64,000 nucleotides of DNA from Granulicella sp. S190 (GTDB lineage: Bacteria > Acidobacteriota > Terriglobia > Terriglobales > Acidobacteriaceae): positions 164,837 through 228,836 of the forward strand of contig NZ_LMUD01000002.1 in NCBI RefSeq assembly GCF_009766095.1, in the 5' to 3' direction. The notes under the pieces were generated by a model, which was given only the letters and a program-made list of their open reading frames with translations, was not told the origin of the DNA and searched no databases. Position 1 is the first letter of the stretch, and each line of letters opens with the position of its first letter. Positions 25,393 through 33,847 of the stretch are shown one piece after another. A program made the translations under genes and the position numbers.

Positions 25393-26672
25393 TAGAGGGC
25401 TCCTGCTGTGGCCAGTTCGGGTTCTGCGATATCGTCGAGCTCGCGAAGGTAGGCGTCGAAGTCTGCGAGACGCGGGCGGACAGCGCGCTCCGTCTGGTAG
25501 CGGCCACTGAGGGCGTCGGTGGTCTTGAGTCCGTTGCCGGTGATGCAGGTGACGGTGATCTCGTCGGGGGAGATGCGACCATCTGCATAGAGGCGCGCCG
25601 TAACAGCAGTAGTTACGCCACCTGCGGTCTCGGTAAAGATGCCTTCGGTCTCGGCCAGCTCCTGGATGCCGGAGACGATCTCGACGTCGGAGACATCCTC
25701 CGCCCAGCCCCCGGTGCTGCGGATCATCTTCGCGGCGGCGGGGCCGTCTGCCGGGTTGCCGATCGCGAGCGAGCGCGCAATGGTGTTAGGGCGCTGCGGC
25801 TCGATATAGTCAGTTCCCTCTTTGACAGCGACAGAGATCGGCGAGCATCCCGACGCCTGAGCGCCAAAGAACCGGACTGGCTTCTCTTCGACGAGACCGA
25901 GATAAACGAGTTCCTTGAAGGCCTTGCGGATCTTGCGGATGAGCGAGCCGCCGGCCATAGGAACGACAACGTTATCCGGTAGACGCCAACCAAGCTGTTC
26001 GGCGATCTCGTAGCCGACCGTCTTCGACCCCTCTGCATAGTATGGACGCAGGTTTACATTGACTAGACCCCACGCATATTCATCAGCTATCTGTGTGCAG
26101 AGCCGGTTGACGTGGTCGTAGTTCCCGTCTATCCGGATCAGGCGCGCGCCGTAGACCAGGGTATTGAGAATTTTGGCGGGCTCAAGATCTGCAGGGACAA
26201 GAATCGTGGCCTTGAGTCCGAGGCGCGCGGCCTGCGCCGCGACGGAGTTGGCGAGATTGCCGGTGGAAGAGCAACCGACGACGTCGAAGCCAAACTTCTG
26301 CGCATTCGCAAGGGCGACCGAAACGACGCGATCTTTGAAGCTGAGGGTCGGGAAACAAACAGCATCATTCTTAATGTAGAGATTGGTGGCGCCGATGCGC
26401 TTGCCCAAATTCTTCGCACGCACGAGCGGGGTAAAGCCCACAGGGAGGTCCGGCTGAAAGCCTTCAGGGATCGGCAGGAGAGCGGCGTAACGCCAGATAT
26501 TGGCTGGCCCGGCTGCGATATTTTCCTTAGTGAAGATACCGCGGGCAGCTTCGAGGTCATAGGCGATTTCGAGTGGGGCGAGGCAATCCGGGCATGCAGA
26601 CAGAGGTTGGTTGCCGAACCCCTTGCCACATTCGTTGCACTTCAGCTCATACCGGCTACAGGAATAGTTCAT
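25392..26672 (-). CDS. thrC: threonine synthase-like PLP enzyme with zinc ribbon
   Basis: 426 residues. A zinc ribbon begins the protein (CNECGKGF and CPDCLAPLE). The fold-type II PLP core has the lysine motif LSFKDRVVSVAL, the phosphate-binding SSTGNLANSVAAQAA and a GNPADGP motif. Threonine synthase converts O-phosphohomoserine to threonine; a cysteate-, diaminopropionate- or cysteine-synthase-like role cannot be excluded because the partner is a MoaD-like sulfur carrier. ATG 26672 gives the zinc ribbon at the N-terminus; the longer frame upstream adds unconserved residues. Confidence 0.85.
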   Translation of the reverse strand: MNYSCSRYELKCNECGKGFGNQPLSACPDCLAPLEIAYDLEAARGIFTKENIAAGPANIWRYAALLPIPEGFQPDLPVGFTPLVRAKNLGKRIGATNLYIKNDAVCFPTLSFKDRVVSVALANAQKFGFDVVGCSSTGNLANSVAAQAARLGLKATILVPADLEPAKILNTLVYGARLIRIDGNYDHVNRLCTQIADEYAWGLVNVNLRPYYAEGSKTVGYEIAEQLGWRLPDNVVVPMAGGSLIRKIRKAFKELVYLGLVEEKPVRFFGAQASGCSPISVAVKEGTDYIEPQRPNTIARSLAIGNPADGPAAAKMIRSTGGWAEDVSDVEIVSGIQELAETEGIFTETAGGVTTAVTARLYADGRISPDEITVTCITGNGLKTTDALSGRYQTERAVRPRLADFDAYLRELDDIAEPELATAGAL

Positions 26673-27146
26673 CGTGCTCTTTCCGAGGGGAAAGGTTCTG
26701 AACTCTCTACGCTTACTCTCTTGTGGGGTAGCCAAATATGGCCGGGAAGGTGAAATACGGGGTGCAGACCTGGATTTCGGACTGCCTGCTCCGAATCTCA
26801 TGTTCCCTGTAGCCTAAAAGGCTCCCAGGAGAGAGTTGACACCGGTACGCGTTTATTCTGTCCGGTTGTCGTGGCGTCAAAGGGCTCGTCCCTCAACCAC
26901 TCTGCATGAAATTCAAATCTGCCGAAGCAGACTGGAATACATCGTTTGTATCACAGCACGAACCTGGTCGCAACTTATGGGAAGTTTTGACGCGGAAATT
27001 GAATCGATGGCAATCAGGGGGAAATGTACTTAGCGATACTTACGCCGTCAACGCTGCCCTGTATCAATGCACCGGCTAAAGCAACGACGATGATAAGCGC
27101 CGACAAGCAAACCATTCCAGTACGGCAGCTTTAGCCTGCAATTGGA
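26673..27146. other. 474-base intergenic region upstream of thrC
   Basis: No convincing gene. A 65-codon plus-strand frame (26836-27033) has no ribosome binding site and no family character. A minus-strand 33-codon frame (27014-27115) encodes a hydrophobic peptide beginning MVCLSALIIVVAL, but lacks a ribosome binding site. The thrC-proximal part (26673-26830) contains GAGCC-TTTTA-GGCT(C) on the minus strand and could be an mRNA leader; no known riboswitch fold was recognised. Confidence 0.45.
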
Positions 27147-27524
27147 TCAGGCAGTAGGTGAAACGATATCGCTTACACCTTGCGCGAAGGCTGCGGGGTC
27201 GAACTCTGTCCGAACGATCTCGTCAGGGCAGTCCGTGAGGATGGCCACTCGCCAGTTACAGACGAAGGCAACCAGCTGATGATGCTGCGTGGTCTTAATT
27301 TCGGAGCACATGTGTTCGGCTCGAGGGATTCCCTCTTCGCCTTCCACATCGATCAGAACAAGATCGTACTGGCGCCCCCAGAACATCGACAGTCCCTCGG
27401 TATGGTTCAGAGTGGAGTCGACGTGAAACCCTGAGAGGCGAAGAACTTGGTCGCGAAGTGGTCGGATCGTTTCGCGGGTGCAAATATGCAAGATAGATCG
27501 AGTACCGTTTATCGGGGTTTCCAT
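27147..27524 (-). CDS. degenerate receiver-domain (pseudo-receiver) protein
   Basis: 125 residues. The pattern ILHICTRETIRPLRDQVLRL, FWGRQYDLVLIDVEG and a final helix matches CheY-like receiver topology. The Asp in LVLIDVE is at the phosphoacceptor position. However, the acidic pair after strand 1 is replaced (HICTRETI) and the K-P loop before the last helix is absent (VRTEFDPAAF). Phosphorylation is therefore doubtful. It may act as a protein-interaction module. It sits between thrC and metH without clear partners; upstream sequence carries CTCTAACTTTC, no obvious promoter. Confidence 0.6.
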   Translation of the reverse strand: METPINGTRSILHICTRETIRPLRDQVLRLSGFHVDSTLNHTEGLSMFWGRQYDLVLIDVEGEEGIPRAEHMCSEIKTTQHHQLVAFVCNWRVAILTDCPDEIVRTEFDPAAFAQGVSDIVSPTA

Positions 27525-27663
27525 ATTTCTCTAACTTTCACCGGGACAAGGGGGCATCCCAAATTCCGCAGGAAACTACGGGGGATAAATACATTTTATC
27601 GAAGAATCGGGCCAATTTAGCCTAAAGATCGCCTTATCTGTCGAACTCCCGACGTACTCTGCT

Positions 27664-30414
27664 TCAGGCAGGGTCGTAGTTCAGGTATGGCCCTAGCCAC
27701 CGCTCGACATCGGCTACACTCATGCCCTTGCGCTCGTGGTAGTCGGTAACCTGATCGCGGTCAATCTTACCCAGGCTGAAGTAGCGCGACTCTGGATGGG
27801 CGAAGTAGAGCCCGCTCACGCTGGAACCAGGCCACATCGCAAACGACTCCGTGATCCGCATTCCAGTGTTCGCCTCGACGTCAAGCAAGCGCCAGAGCAA
27901 GCCCTTCTCCGTATGATCCGGGCACGCCGGATAGCCCGCAGCCGGTCTGATGCCCCGGTATTTCTCCTGGATCAAGTCCGCAGGGCTCAAGTTCTCTTCG
28001 CAGCCATAACCCCACTCATCGCGCACGCGCTTGTGCAGGCACTCCGCGAAGGCCTCGGCGAGCCGGTCCGCGATGGCCTCAGCCATAATCGCGTTGTAGT
28101 CGTCATTATCTGCCCTGAACTGGTCGCAAAGCTCCTTCAGACCTACCCCGCTGGTCACCGCAAAGGCGCCAATATGATCGGGCAATCCTGTCTCCTTCGG
28201 CGCGATGAAGTCGGAGAGCGAGCGGCAGGGCTCGCTTCCCTCCCTGTTCGCCTGTTGGCGGAGGAAGTGGAATCGCTCCAGCACCTCTCCACGTGTGCCC
28301 CCGGTATAAAGCTCGACATCGTCGCCAACGGCATTGGCAGGAAAGAAGCCGTAAACCCCGCGTGCAGTGATCGAGTTCTGTTCAATCATCCGATCCAGAA
28401 GTGCATTCGCATCGGCAAAGATCTGGCGCGCCTGCTCCCCCTGCTGCTCGTGCTCGAGGATACGTGGATATACACCCTTCAGCCCCCATGCGTGGAAGAG
28501 CGGCGACCAGTCAATGTACTCTCGCAAAGTCGCCAGAGGAAAATTGTCCAGTACGCGGACTCCGCTGAACGCGGGAGTTGGCACATCTTCGGCGCGCCAC
28601 TCGATCGGCGTGCGTCTGCTGCGAGCGGTCTCAAGGGGGACACCTTGCTGACGCGGCGCAGCGTGGGCCGTACGGAGTGCCTCGTACTCGGCGCGATACT
28701 GCTTCACAAACGCTGGCTTTGCGTCGTCACTAAGAAGGCTGGTCGTCACCGGTACTGCGCGGCTCGCGTCCAGAATGTGAACGACTGGCTCACTGTAATG
28801 CGGAGCAATCTTGACGGCGGTGTGTCTTCGGCTGGTCGTTGCTCCACCGATAAGCAGTGGCACTTTGAACCCCTGACGCTCCATCTCGCGGGCTACATGC
28901 ACCATCTCATCGAGAGACGGCGTAATCAGGCCACTAAGACCAATCAGGTCTACCTTCTCGGTCTTGGCGCGATCGAGAATCTTTTCGGACGAGACCATCA
29001 CCCCCATGTCGATGACCTCGTAGTTATTACACGCCAGAACCACGCCGACAATATTCTTCCCGATGTCGTGAACATCACCCTTCACCGTTGCCAGCAAAAT
29101 CTTTCCCTGTGCCTTGACCACTTGGCCAGAGGCTTCCATGGCAGCCTTCTCGGCCTCCATGTACGGCGTCAGATGCGCTACGGCCTTCTTCATCACCCGG
29201 GCAGACTTCACCACCTGGGGTAGGAACATCTTGCCCGCGCCAAACAGATCGCCCACCACGCCCATGCCATCCATCAGCGGCCCTTCAATCACCAAAAGAG
29301 GCCGGCCCAGCTTCACCCGCGCCTCTTCAGCATCAAGCTCGATGTACGCATCGATTCCCTTGACCAGCGCGTGGGAGAGACGCTCTTCGACTGTGCCGTG
29401 GCGCCACTCTTCAGCCTTCTTCTCACTCACCACCACGCCGATGTGCTTCAGCGCCTCGCCATGCTCCACTAGACGCTCCGTAGCGTCCGGCCTCCGGTTG
29501 AGAAGAACATCCTCAACTAGCACCTTCAGCTCAGGGTCGATTTCCTCATACACCTCGAGCATCCCGGCGTTCACGATACCCATGTCCATACCCGCCGCTA
29601 TCGCGTGGTAAAGAAACGCGGAGTGCATCGCCTCTCGAACTTTGTTATTACCGCGAAAACTGAACGAGATATTCGAGACTCCACCGCTGACCTTCGCGTG
29701 CGGCAGATTGGCCTTGATCCAGCGCGTGGCGTTAATGAAATCCACCGCGTAGTTGTTATGCTCCTCCATGCCGGTAGCCACGGTAAGGATGTTCGGGTCG
29801 AAGATGATGTCTTCAGGGGGGAAGCTGACCTCGTCCACAAGAATCCGATAGGCGCGTTCACAGATACGAATCTTCTCCTCGTACGTCGCAGCCTGCCCCT
29901 GCTCGTCGAAGGCCATCACCACCACCGCCGCTCCATACTTCAGCACCGTCGCGGCGTTCTGGCGAAACTTCTCTTCCCCTTCTTTCAGCGAGATCGAGTT
30001 CACGATGCCCTTGCCCTGCAGGCACTTCAGCCCCGCCTCGATGACCTCCCACTTCGAGGAGTCCACCATGAAGGGCACCTTGGCGACCTCAGGCTCGCTC
30101 GCCAGCAGTTGCAGGTAGCGAGTCATCGCTGCAACGCCGTCGATCATACCCTCGTCCATGCAGATGTCGATCACATTGGCGCCATTCTCGACCTGCTGCC
30201 GGGCTACGCTGACCGCCTCTTCGTACTTCCCCTCTTTGACAAGTCTCGCGAACTTAGGCGAACCGGCCACATTGGTTCGCTCGCCGATCATGATGTAGAC
30301 GCCGGCCTGCTGGGTAAACGGCTGCGATCCTGAAAGACGAAGCGGCTTCGAGCTCACGGCCTCTGCTACGCTTGCAGTCGCGCTCAAGCTGCACTCTCGA
30401 TCTGCCGGGACCAC
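27664..30414 (-). CDS. metH: methionine synthase, folate/B12/activation part
   Basis: Up to 916 residues and equivalent to the C-terminal three domains of MetH. In order: pterin-binding domain ([13 protein letters not shown], about 41), B12-cap and B12-binding domain with D-V-H-D-I-G-K-N and the [10 protein letters not shown] helix, and the activation domain ending [18 protein letters not shown]. It transfers a methyl group from methyltetrahydrofolate to cobalamin and then to homocysteine, with the zinc/homocysteine domain on the separate upstream protein. The frame is open from GTG 30414. A TTG at 30387 overlaps the upstream stop by 4 bases and is an equally good start. The split gene still makes a full domain set. 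Confidence 0.93.
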   Translation of the reverse strand: MVPADRECSLSATASVAEAVSSKPLRLSGSQPFTQQAGVYIMIGERTNVAGSPKFARLVKEGKYEEAVSVARQQVENGANVIDICMDEGMIDGVAAMTRYLQLLASEPEVAKVPFMVDSSKWEVIEAGLKCLQGKGIVNSISLKEGEEKFRQNAATVLKYGAAVVVMAFDEQGQAATYEEKIRICERAYRILVDEVSFPPEDIIFDPNILTVATGMEEHNNYAVDFINATRWIKANLPHAKVSGGVSNISFSFRGNNKVREAMHSAFLYHAIAAGMDMGIVNAGMLEVYEEIDPELKVLVEDVLLNRRPDATERLVEHGEALKHIGVVVSEKKAEEWRHGTVEERLSHALVKGIDAYIELDAEEARVKLGRPLLVIEGPLMDGMGVVGDLFGAGKMFLPQVVKSARVMKKAVAHLTPYMEAEKAAMEASGQVVKAQGKILLATVKGDVHDIGKNIVGVVLACNNYEVIDMGVMVSSEKILDRAKTEKVDLIGLSGLITPSLDEMVHVAREMERQGFKVPLLIGGATTSRRHTAVKIAPHYSEPVVHILDASRAVPVTTSLLSDDAKPAFVKQYRAEYEALRTAHAAPRQQGVPLETARSRRTPIEWRAEDVPTPAFSGVRVLDNFPLATLREYIDWSPLFHAWGLKGVYPRILEHEQQGEQARQIFADANALLDRMIEQNSITARGVYGFFPANAVGDDVELYTGGTRGEVLERFHFLRQQANREGSEPCRSLSDFIAPKETGLPDHIGAFAVTSGVGLKELCDQFRADNDDYNAIMAEAIADRLAEAFAECLHKRVRDEWGYGCEENLSPADLIQEKYRGIRPAAGYPACPDHTEKGLLWRLLDVEANTGMRITESFAMWPGSSVSGLYFAHPESRYFSLGKIDRDQVTDYHERKGMSVADVERWLGPYLNYDPA

Positions 30415-31487
30415 TCGCGCGGAGCATGGCCTTCGAGCGCTTTGGCAATCGCCGCAATGTGCTCGGGCGTGTTACCGCAGCACCCGCCAGCTATGTTGAT
30501 CAGCCCACTCCTTGCAAAGTTTCCAAGATAGCGGGCCATATCCTCCGGACCGAGATCAAAACCCGTCTCCGATAGAGGGTTCGGCAGTCCAGCATTCGGG
30601 TAGCAAGAGATCGCCACATCCGCCTTCGCAGAAAGCTCATCAAGAAACGGATACATCAAGTCAGGACCAAGTGAACAGTTCAGTCCCACCGACAGTGGCT
30701 TCACGTGCGCCACCGCATTCCAAAAGGCCTCAGTCGTCTGAGCGGAGATCAACGTCTCACCCCCACGACCCACCGCCGCCGAGATCATCACCGGCAGCTC
30801 TTTACCATCCTGATCGAAGACCTCACGGATGGCGACCAGAGCAGCCTTGGCATTGAGCGAATCAAAAATCGTCTCGACCAGAAGCAGGTCCGACCCGCCT
30901 GCGATCAGCGCCCGCACCTGCTCCGCATAGGCTGTCTTCACCTGGTCGAAGGTAACCACACGAAAGCCGGCATCGTCCGCATCAGGTGAGTTCGAAAGAG
31001 ATACCGTCAGCGGACCAATTGCGCCCGCCACAAATCGTTGGCGACCGGTCGCACTTCCCACACGATCGGCCCACTCCCGGCACTGTCTCGCAGACTGCTC
31101 GTTGATCTCCCACGCAAGATTGCTGAGCATCGAATCGTCGATGATCTTCTGGTAGAACTCCGGGTCCTTGCGCCCGCCATGTTCGCGCGGATCGTCCACA
31201 AAGAATTCACTCTGGGTAATGCTTGTCGCTCCAAAGGTATTGGTCTCGATAATGTCCGCCCCCGCCTCCAAAAATCGCCGATGAATATCGCAGATCATCT
31301 TCGGCTGGGTCAGAGAGAACAGATCTCCGTTATTCAGCAGGTCCTTCGTAGAGTCCTTGAACCTCTCCCCGCGGATGTCAGCTTCCTTCATGCCGTAGGT
31401 GCGGATCGTCGTCCCCATCGCTCCATCGATAATGGCGATTCGGCTCTCGATTATCTTTTCCAGGGGATGTTGGTTTGCGGTAGTCAT
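30384..31487 (-). CDS. metH: methionine synthase, homocysteine-binding part
   Basis: 367 residues forming the homocysteine S-methyltransferase domain. Zinc ligands: Cys in [12 protein letters not shown] and the pair in [11 protein letters not shown] near the C-terminus. N-terminal [16 protein letters not shown] and ANTFGA-like ETNTFGATS are standard. It binds homocysteine as a zinc thiolate and receives the methyl group from methylcobalamin carried by the other subunit. ATG 31487 was chosen ([11 protein letters not shown]); the preceding frame is not conserved. The stop lies within the next gene (31-base overlap, or 4 if TTG 30387 is used). Confidence 0.93.
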   Translation of the reverse strand: MTTANQHPLEKIIESRIAIIDGAMGTTIRTYGMKEADIRGERFKDSTKDLLNNGDLFSLTQPKMICDIHRRFLEAGADIIETNTFGATSITQSEFFVDDPREHGGRKDPEFYQKIIDDSMLSNLAWEINEQSARQCREWADRVGSATGRQRFVAGAIGPLTVSLSNSPDADDAGFRVVTFDQVKTAYAEQVRALIAGGSDLLLVETIFDSLNAKAALVAIREVFDQDGKELPVMISAAVGRGGETLISAQTTEAFWNAVAHVKPLSVGLNCSLGPDLMYPFLDELSAKADVAISCYPNAGLPNPLSETGFDLGPEDMARYLGNFARSGLINIAGGCCGNTPEHIAAIAKALEGHAPREWSRQIESAA

Positions 31488-31595
31488 TCTTATTCGATGT
31501 CCTTCACTCGGCGCGCGGTGCACACTCGCGTCCGTCGTAGTGCGGCGAGCCAGGAAGGCTTACCGGTCAATTTCCACGCTGAAACCTGAAGTTTG

Positions 31596-32099
31596 CTAGG
31601 CGAGCATCTCGGCTTCGTCCTTATCGGAGCGCACGGCGTCGGGAAGCATCGGGGTAGGAATCAATAGATCTTCCTTCCGCATAACCAGGCTCGTCGCGTT
31701 CAGGCTGGCAAGCTCAAATCCATGGCCGTGGGTGATGGCGTCGGTCGGGCAGGCCTCAACACAGTAACCGCAGAAGATGCAGCGGTTGTAGTCGATGTTA
31801 TAGACCTTGGCATAACGCTCGGCTGAGGAGATGCGTACTTCTTCCGTATTCTCCGCAGCTTCGATGTAGATGCAGTTCGACGGACAGGCGGCAGCGCAGA
31901 GGAAGCAGGCGACACACTTCTCTAGCCCGTTTTCGTCGCGCTGAAGCTGGTGCTTGCCCCGAAAGCGCTCCTGAAACTTCGCGCCACGCATAGGACCTTT
32001 GCCGTCGGGATAGTTCTCGACTTCGGTCGGCTGGAAGACCTGCTTCAGTGTGATGCTCATACCCTTGGCAATGGCTGCGGCGTCTCGGACGATAGACAT
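31596..32099 (-). CDS. nuoI: NADH-quinone oxidoreductase subunit I (NuoI-like)
   Basis: 167 residues. Two 4Fe-4S ferredoxin motifs: CVACFLCAAACPSNCIYIEA and CIFCGYCVEACPTDAI. N-terminal helix SITLKQVFQPTEVENYPDGKGPMRGAKF is the NuoI/TYKY start. In complex I it carries clusters N6a/N6b to the quinone site. No other nuo gene is in the window, so it is either a stand-alone copy or separated from the operon. ATG 32099 gives MSIVRDAAAIAKG. It is divergent from the molybdopterin-domain gene, with starts 39 bases apart. Confidence 0.9.
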   Translation of the reverse strand: MSIVRDAAAIAKGMSITLKQVFQPTEVENYPDGKGPMRGAKFQERFRGKHQLQRDENGLEKCVACFLCAAACPSNCIYIEAAENTEEVRISSAERYAKVYNIDYNRCIFCGYCVEACPTDAITHGHGFELASLNATSLVMRKEDLLIPTPMLPDAVRSDKDEAEMLA

Positions 32100-32138
32100 A
32101 CCTTGAGTATACGACGGGGGCACGTTAGGCTGAAAGCC

Positions 32139-32684
32139 ATGAAAAGAGCCGTCGCTTCTCTCTCGTTCCTGCTGGCCCTGTTTGTTATCGGGATCAACAC
32201 CGCCGGGGCACAGGACGCCCCCGTAGGAACGTCAGCCGAACACGCTCACACCCCCGCTACGCCCTCGACCAGCCTGGTTCTGACCATCGAGGGTAAGCCG
32301 ACGACCCTCTCCATTACAGACCTTTTGGCGATGACGCAGAAAACCGTCACGGTCCATAACGAACACACAAAGACGGATGAAACCTACACCGGCGTACTTC
32401 TGGGCGATCTGTTGGCAAAGTACGGACTGCCCGTAGACAAAACCACCCACCGCAAGATGCTCCGCAGCTATCTCATAGCCGAGGGCGTAGATAAGTACTG
32501 GGTGCTCTACTCGGTCACCGAGGTGGAAGACTCAGAACACAACGGCTCCGTGATCGTTGCCACAGGCATGGGCGGCAAGCCTCTGGGAGAAGATGGCCAG
32601 TTCAAGCTCATCGACAGTGAAGACAAAAAGCCGCAGCGGTGGGTAAGAAATCTAAGTGCGCTTACGGTGATAACCGTAGAGTAA
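32139..32684 (+). CDS. exported molybdopterin-oxidoreductase-domain protein
   Basis: 181 residues with a signal peptide (MKRAVASLSFLLALFVIG, cleavage near AGAQ). The rest is a small sulfite-oxidase-type molybdopterin-binding fold: TLSITDLLAMTQKTVTVHNEHT, TYTGVLLGDLLAKYGLP, VDKYWVLYSVTEVED, GQFKLIDSEDKKPQRWVRNLSAL. No Cys is present, so the Mo ligand of true sulfite oxidases is missing; such short homologues often lack enzyme activity. ATG 32139 is preferred since it starts the signal peptide; the frame upstream overlaps nuoI. Confidence 0.75.
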   Translation: MKRAVASLSFLLALFVIGINTAGAQDAPVGTSAEHAHTPATPSTSLVLTIEGKPTTLSITDLLAMTQKTVTVHNEHTKTDETYTGVLLGDLLAKYGLPVDKTTHRKMLRSYLIAEGVDKYWVLYSVTEVEDSEHNGSVIVATGMGGKPLGEDGQFKLIDSEDKKPQRWVRNLSALTVITVE

Positions 32685-32690
32685 CCAGTC

Positions 32691-33779
32691 TCAATGAGTT
32701 GCTGAATGAATCACGGCCCAGGTCGAGATGACACTTGCCGCGGTCGTCAGCCCCCCGTACTTGGCATAGATCTGTGCAGCTGCGTCACCTGCCTGTTTGA
32801 TGCTATTGGTTGGGTTGGGAATCTGTGGGTCGGACGCGTTGCGAATGGCATACCAGGAGAGATTCGGAATCCCCTGCAGCGCATTGGCAACCATGGCATC
32901 GCCCATATCACAGGCTTGGCCAAGGCCCTGCAGCTTATAGAAGTTCGTAGAGTCGTCGAAGGCGAAGAAATCGGTTGTGACAATGGCATCGCTCTTCGAA
33001 CTCCAGATCTTTGGAGTGGCTCTGGCATTTGGGATACGCGAGGCGTTCGGCTGAGTAAGTGCAGGCGTAATGGCCGCAAGAGCACCGGCAGGCAGCTTCG
33101 ACGGTGAGAACACCGCATCGTGCCACGGCTCGTTCTTGAATTGCGTGCGGCAATCGAAGCGCACTGTCCCGGCAATCACGACGTCACCGAGTAACACATC
33201 GGAGCCGATGCCTCCACCGGTGCCGGTGGTGATGAAGAGCTTGGGACGGACCGCCTCTGCGATCTCGGTCATCAGTTTTTTCACCGGCGTCGCCGGACCA
33301 TCGTAGTCCAGATGAAGGCCGCTCTTAACCAGGAGCACCTTTGCCTTTCCGATCTGGCAGGGAAAGTAGAGAGCAAGGGTATGAAAGTAGCGCGCCATAT
33401 CCGGCGTGTTGTCGTTGAACGGAGCTACATTGCCGGTCACCAGGGGAATGTACTGCGCGACATTATGCCGGTACAGAAACCACGTGCTGGTCGGGTTGGC
33501 CGGAGTGAAGAGAGAAGCCAGCGCAGCCGCCTCCGCTGAAGTCCAGGTGACAACAACGGCGTCATAGCCCGCGAAACGTGAGAGATCGTCAGTGTCGACG
33601 GGTGGGGGAGTAAGCGTGATCGGCGTAGGAGCCGTTCCCACTGGCCATGGAATAGCATGGGGAAGCTGAGCAGCAGGTGCCAGGAATGCGGCTTCCAGGC
33701 CAGCATTGCGAAATCGCTGCTGCGGTTGAGATGGATCGTAGTTGAGTCTTACATCTGCGAAGCTAAGATTAGCTGACAT
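32691..33779 (-). CDS. nucleoside phosphorylase-superfamily protein
   Basis: 362 residues. The pattern YDAVVVTWTSAEAAALASL (strand 1), FITTGTGGGIGSDVLLGDVVIAGTVRFDC and a C-terminal block LGQACDMGDAMVANALQ with LSWYAIRNASDPQ matches the PNP/MTAP phosphorylase fold, in which TGTGGGIG and the M-x-A region form the phosphate and ribose sites. It has no visible signal peptide. The substrate is not deducible; it may hydrolyse nucleosides or be a relative with effector functions. ATG 33779 (MSANLSFADVRL) was chosen. The stop is 6 bases from the convergent molybdopterin-domain gene. Confidence 0.75.
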   Translation of the reverse strand: MSANLSFADVRLNYDPSQPQQRFRNAGLEAAFLAPAAQLPHAIPWPVGTAPTPITLTPPPVDTDDLSRFAGYDAVVVTWTSAEAAALASLFTPANPTSTWFLYRHNVAQYIPLVTGNVAPFNDNTPDMARYFHTLALYFPCQIGKAKVLLVKSGLHLDYDGPATPVKKLMTEIAEAVRPKLFITTGTGGGIGSDVLLGDVVIAGTVRFDCRTQFKNEPWHDAVFSPSKLPAGALAAITPALTQPNASRIPNARATPKIWSSKSDAIVTTDFFAFDDSTNFYKLQGLGQACDMGDAMVANALQGIPNLSWYAIRNASDPQIPNPTNSIKQAGDAAAQIYAKYGGLTTAASVISTWAVIHSATH

Positions 33780-33847
33780 AAGGTCGCCCTCACTCTCCGA
33801 TGGTGATCGGAAACCACTCACCGTTACAAGCCACGGAGATTCAAAGA

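Noticed and set aside
26836-27033. 65-codon plus-strand ORF in the thrC upstream gap
   Set aside because: No ribosome binding site, no family resemblance and unremarkable composition.
27014-27115. 33-residue hydrophobic minus-strand ORF upstream of the pseudo-receiver
   Set aside because: No Shine-Dalgarno sequence; the ORF is short enough to occur by chance. Kept only as a note in the intergenic entry.
27736-29223. 495-codon plus-strand frame opposite methionine synthase
   Set aside because: Shadow of metH: no recognisable domain, while the minus strand has intact pterin and B12 motifs.
31488-31595. Possible cobalamin or SAM riboswitch upstream of metH
   Set aside because: No B12-box-like or SAM-riboswitch core sequence was recognised in the 108-base gap; it is too short for a typical cobalamin riboswitch.
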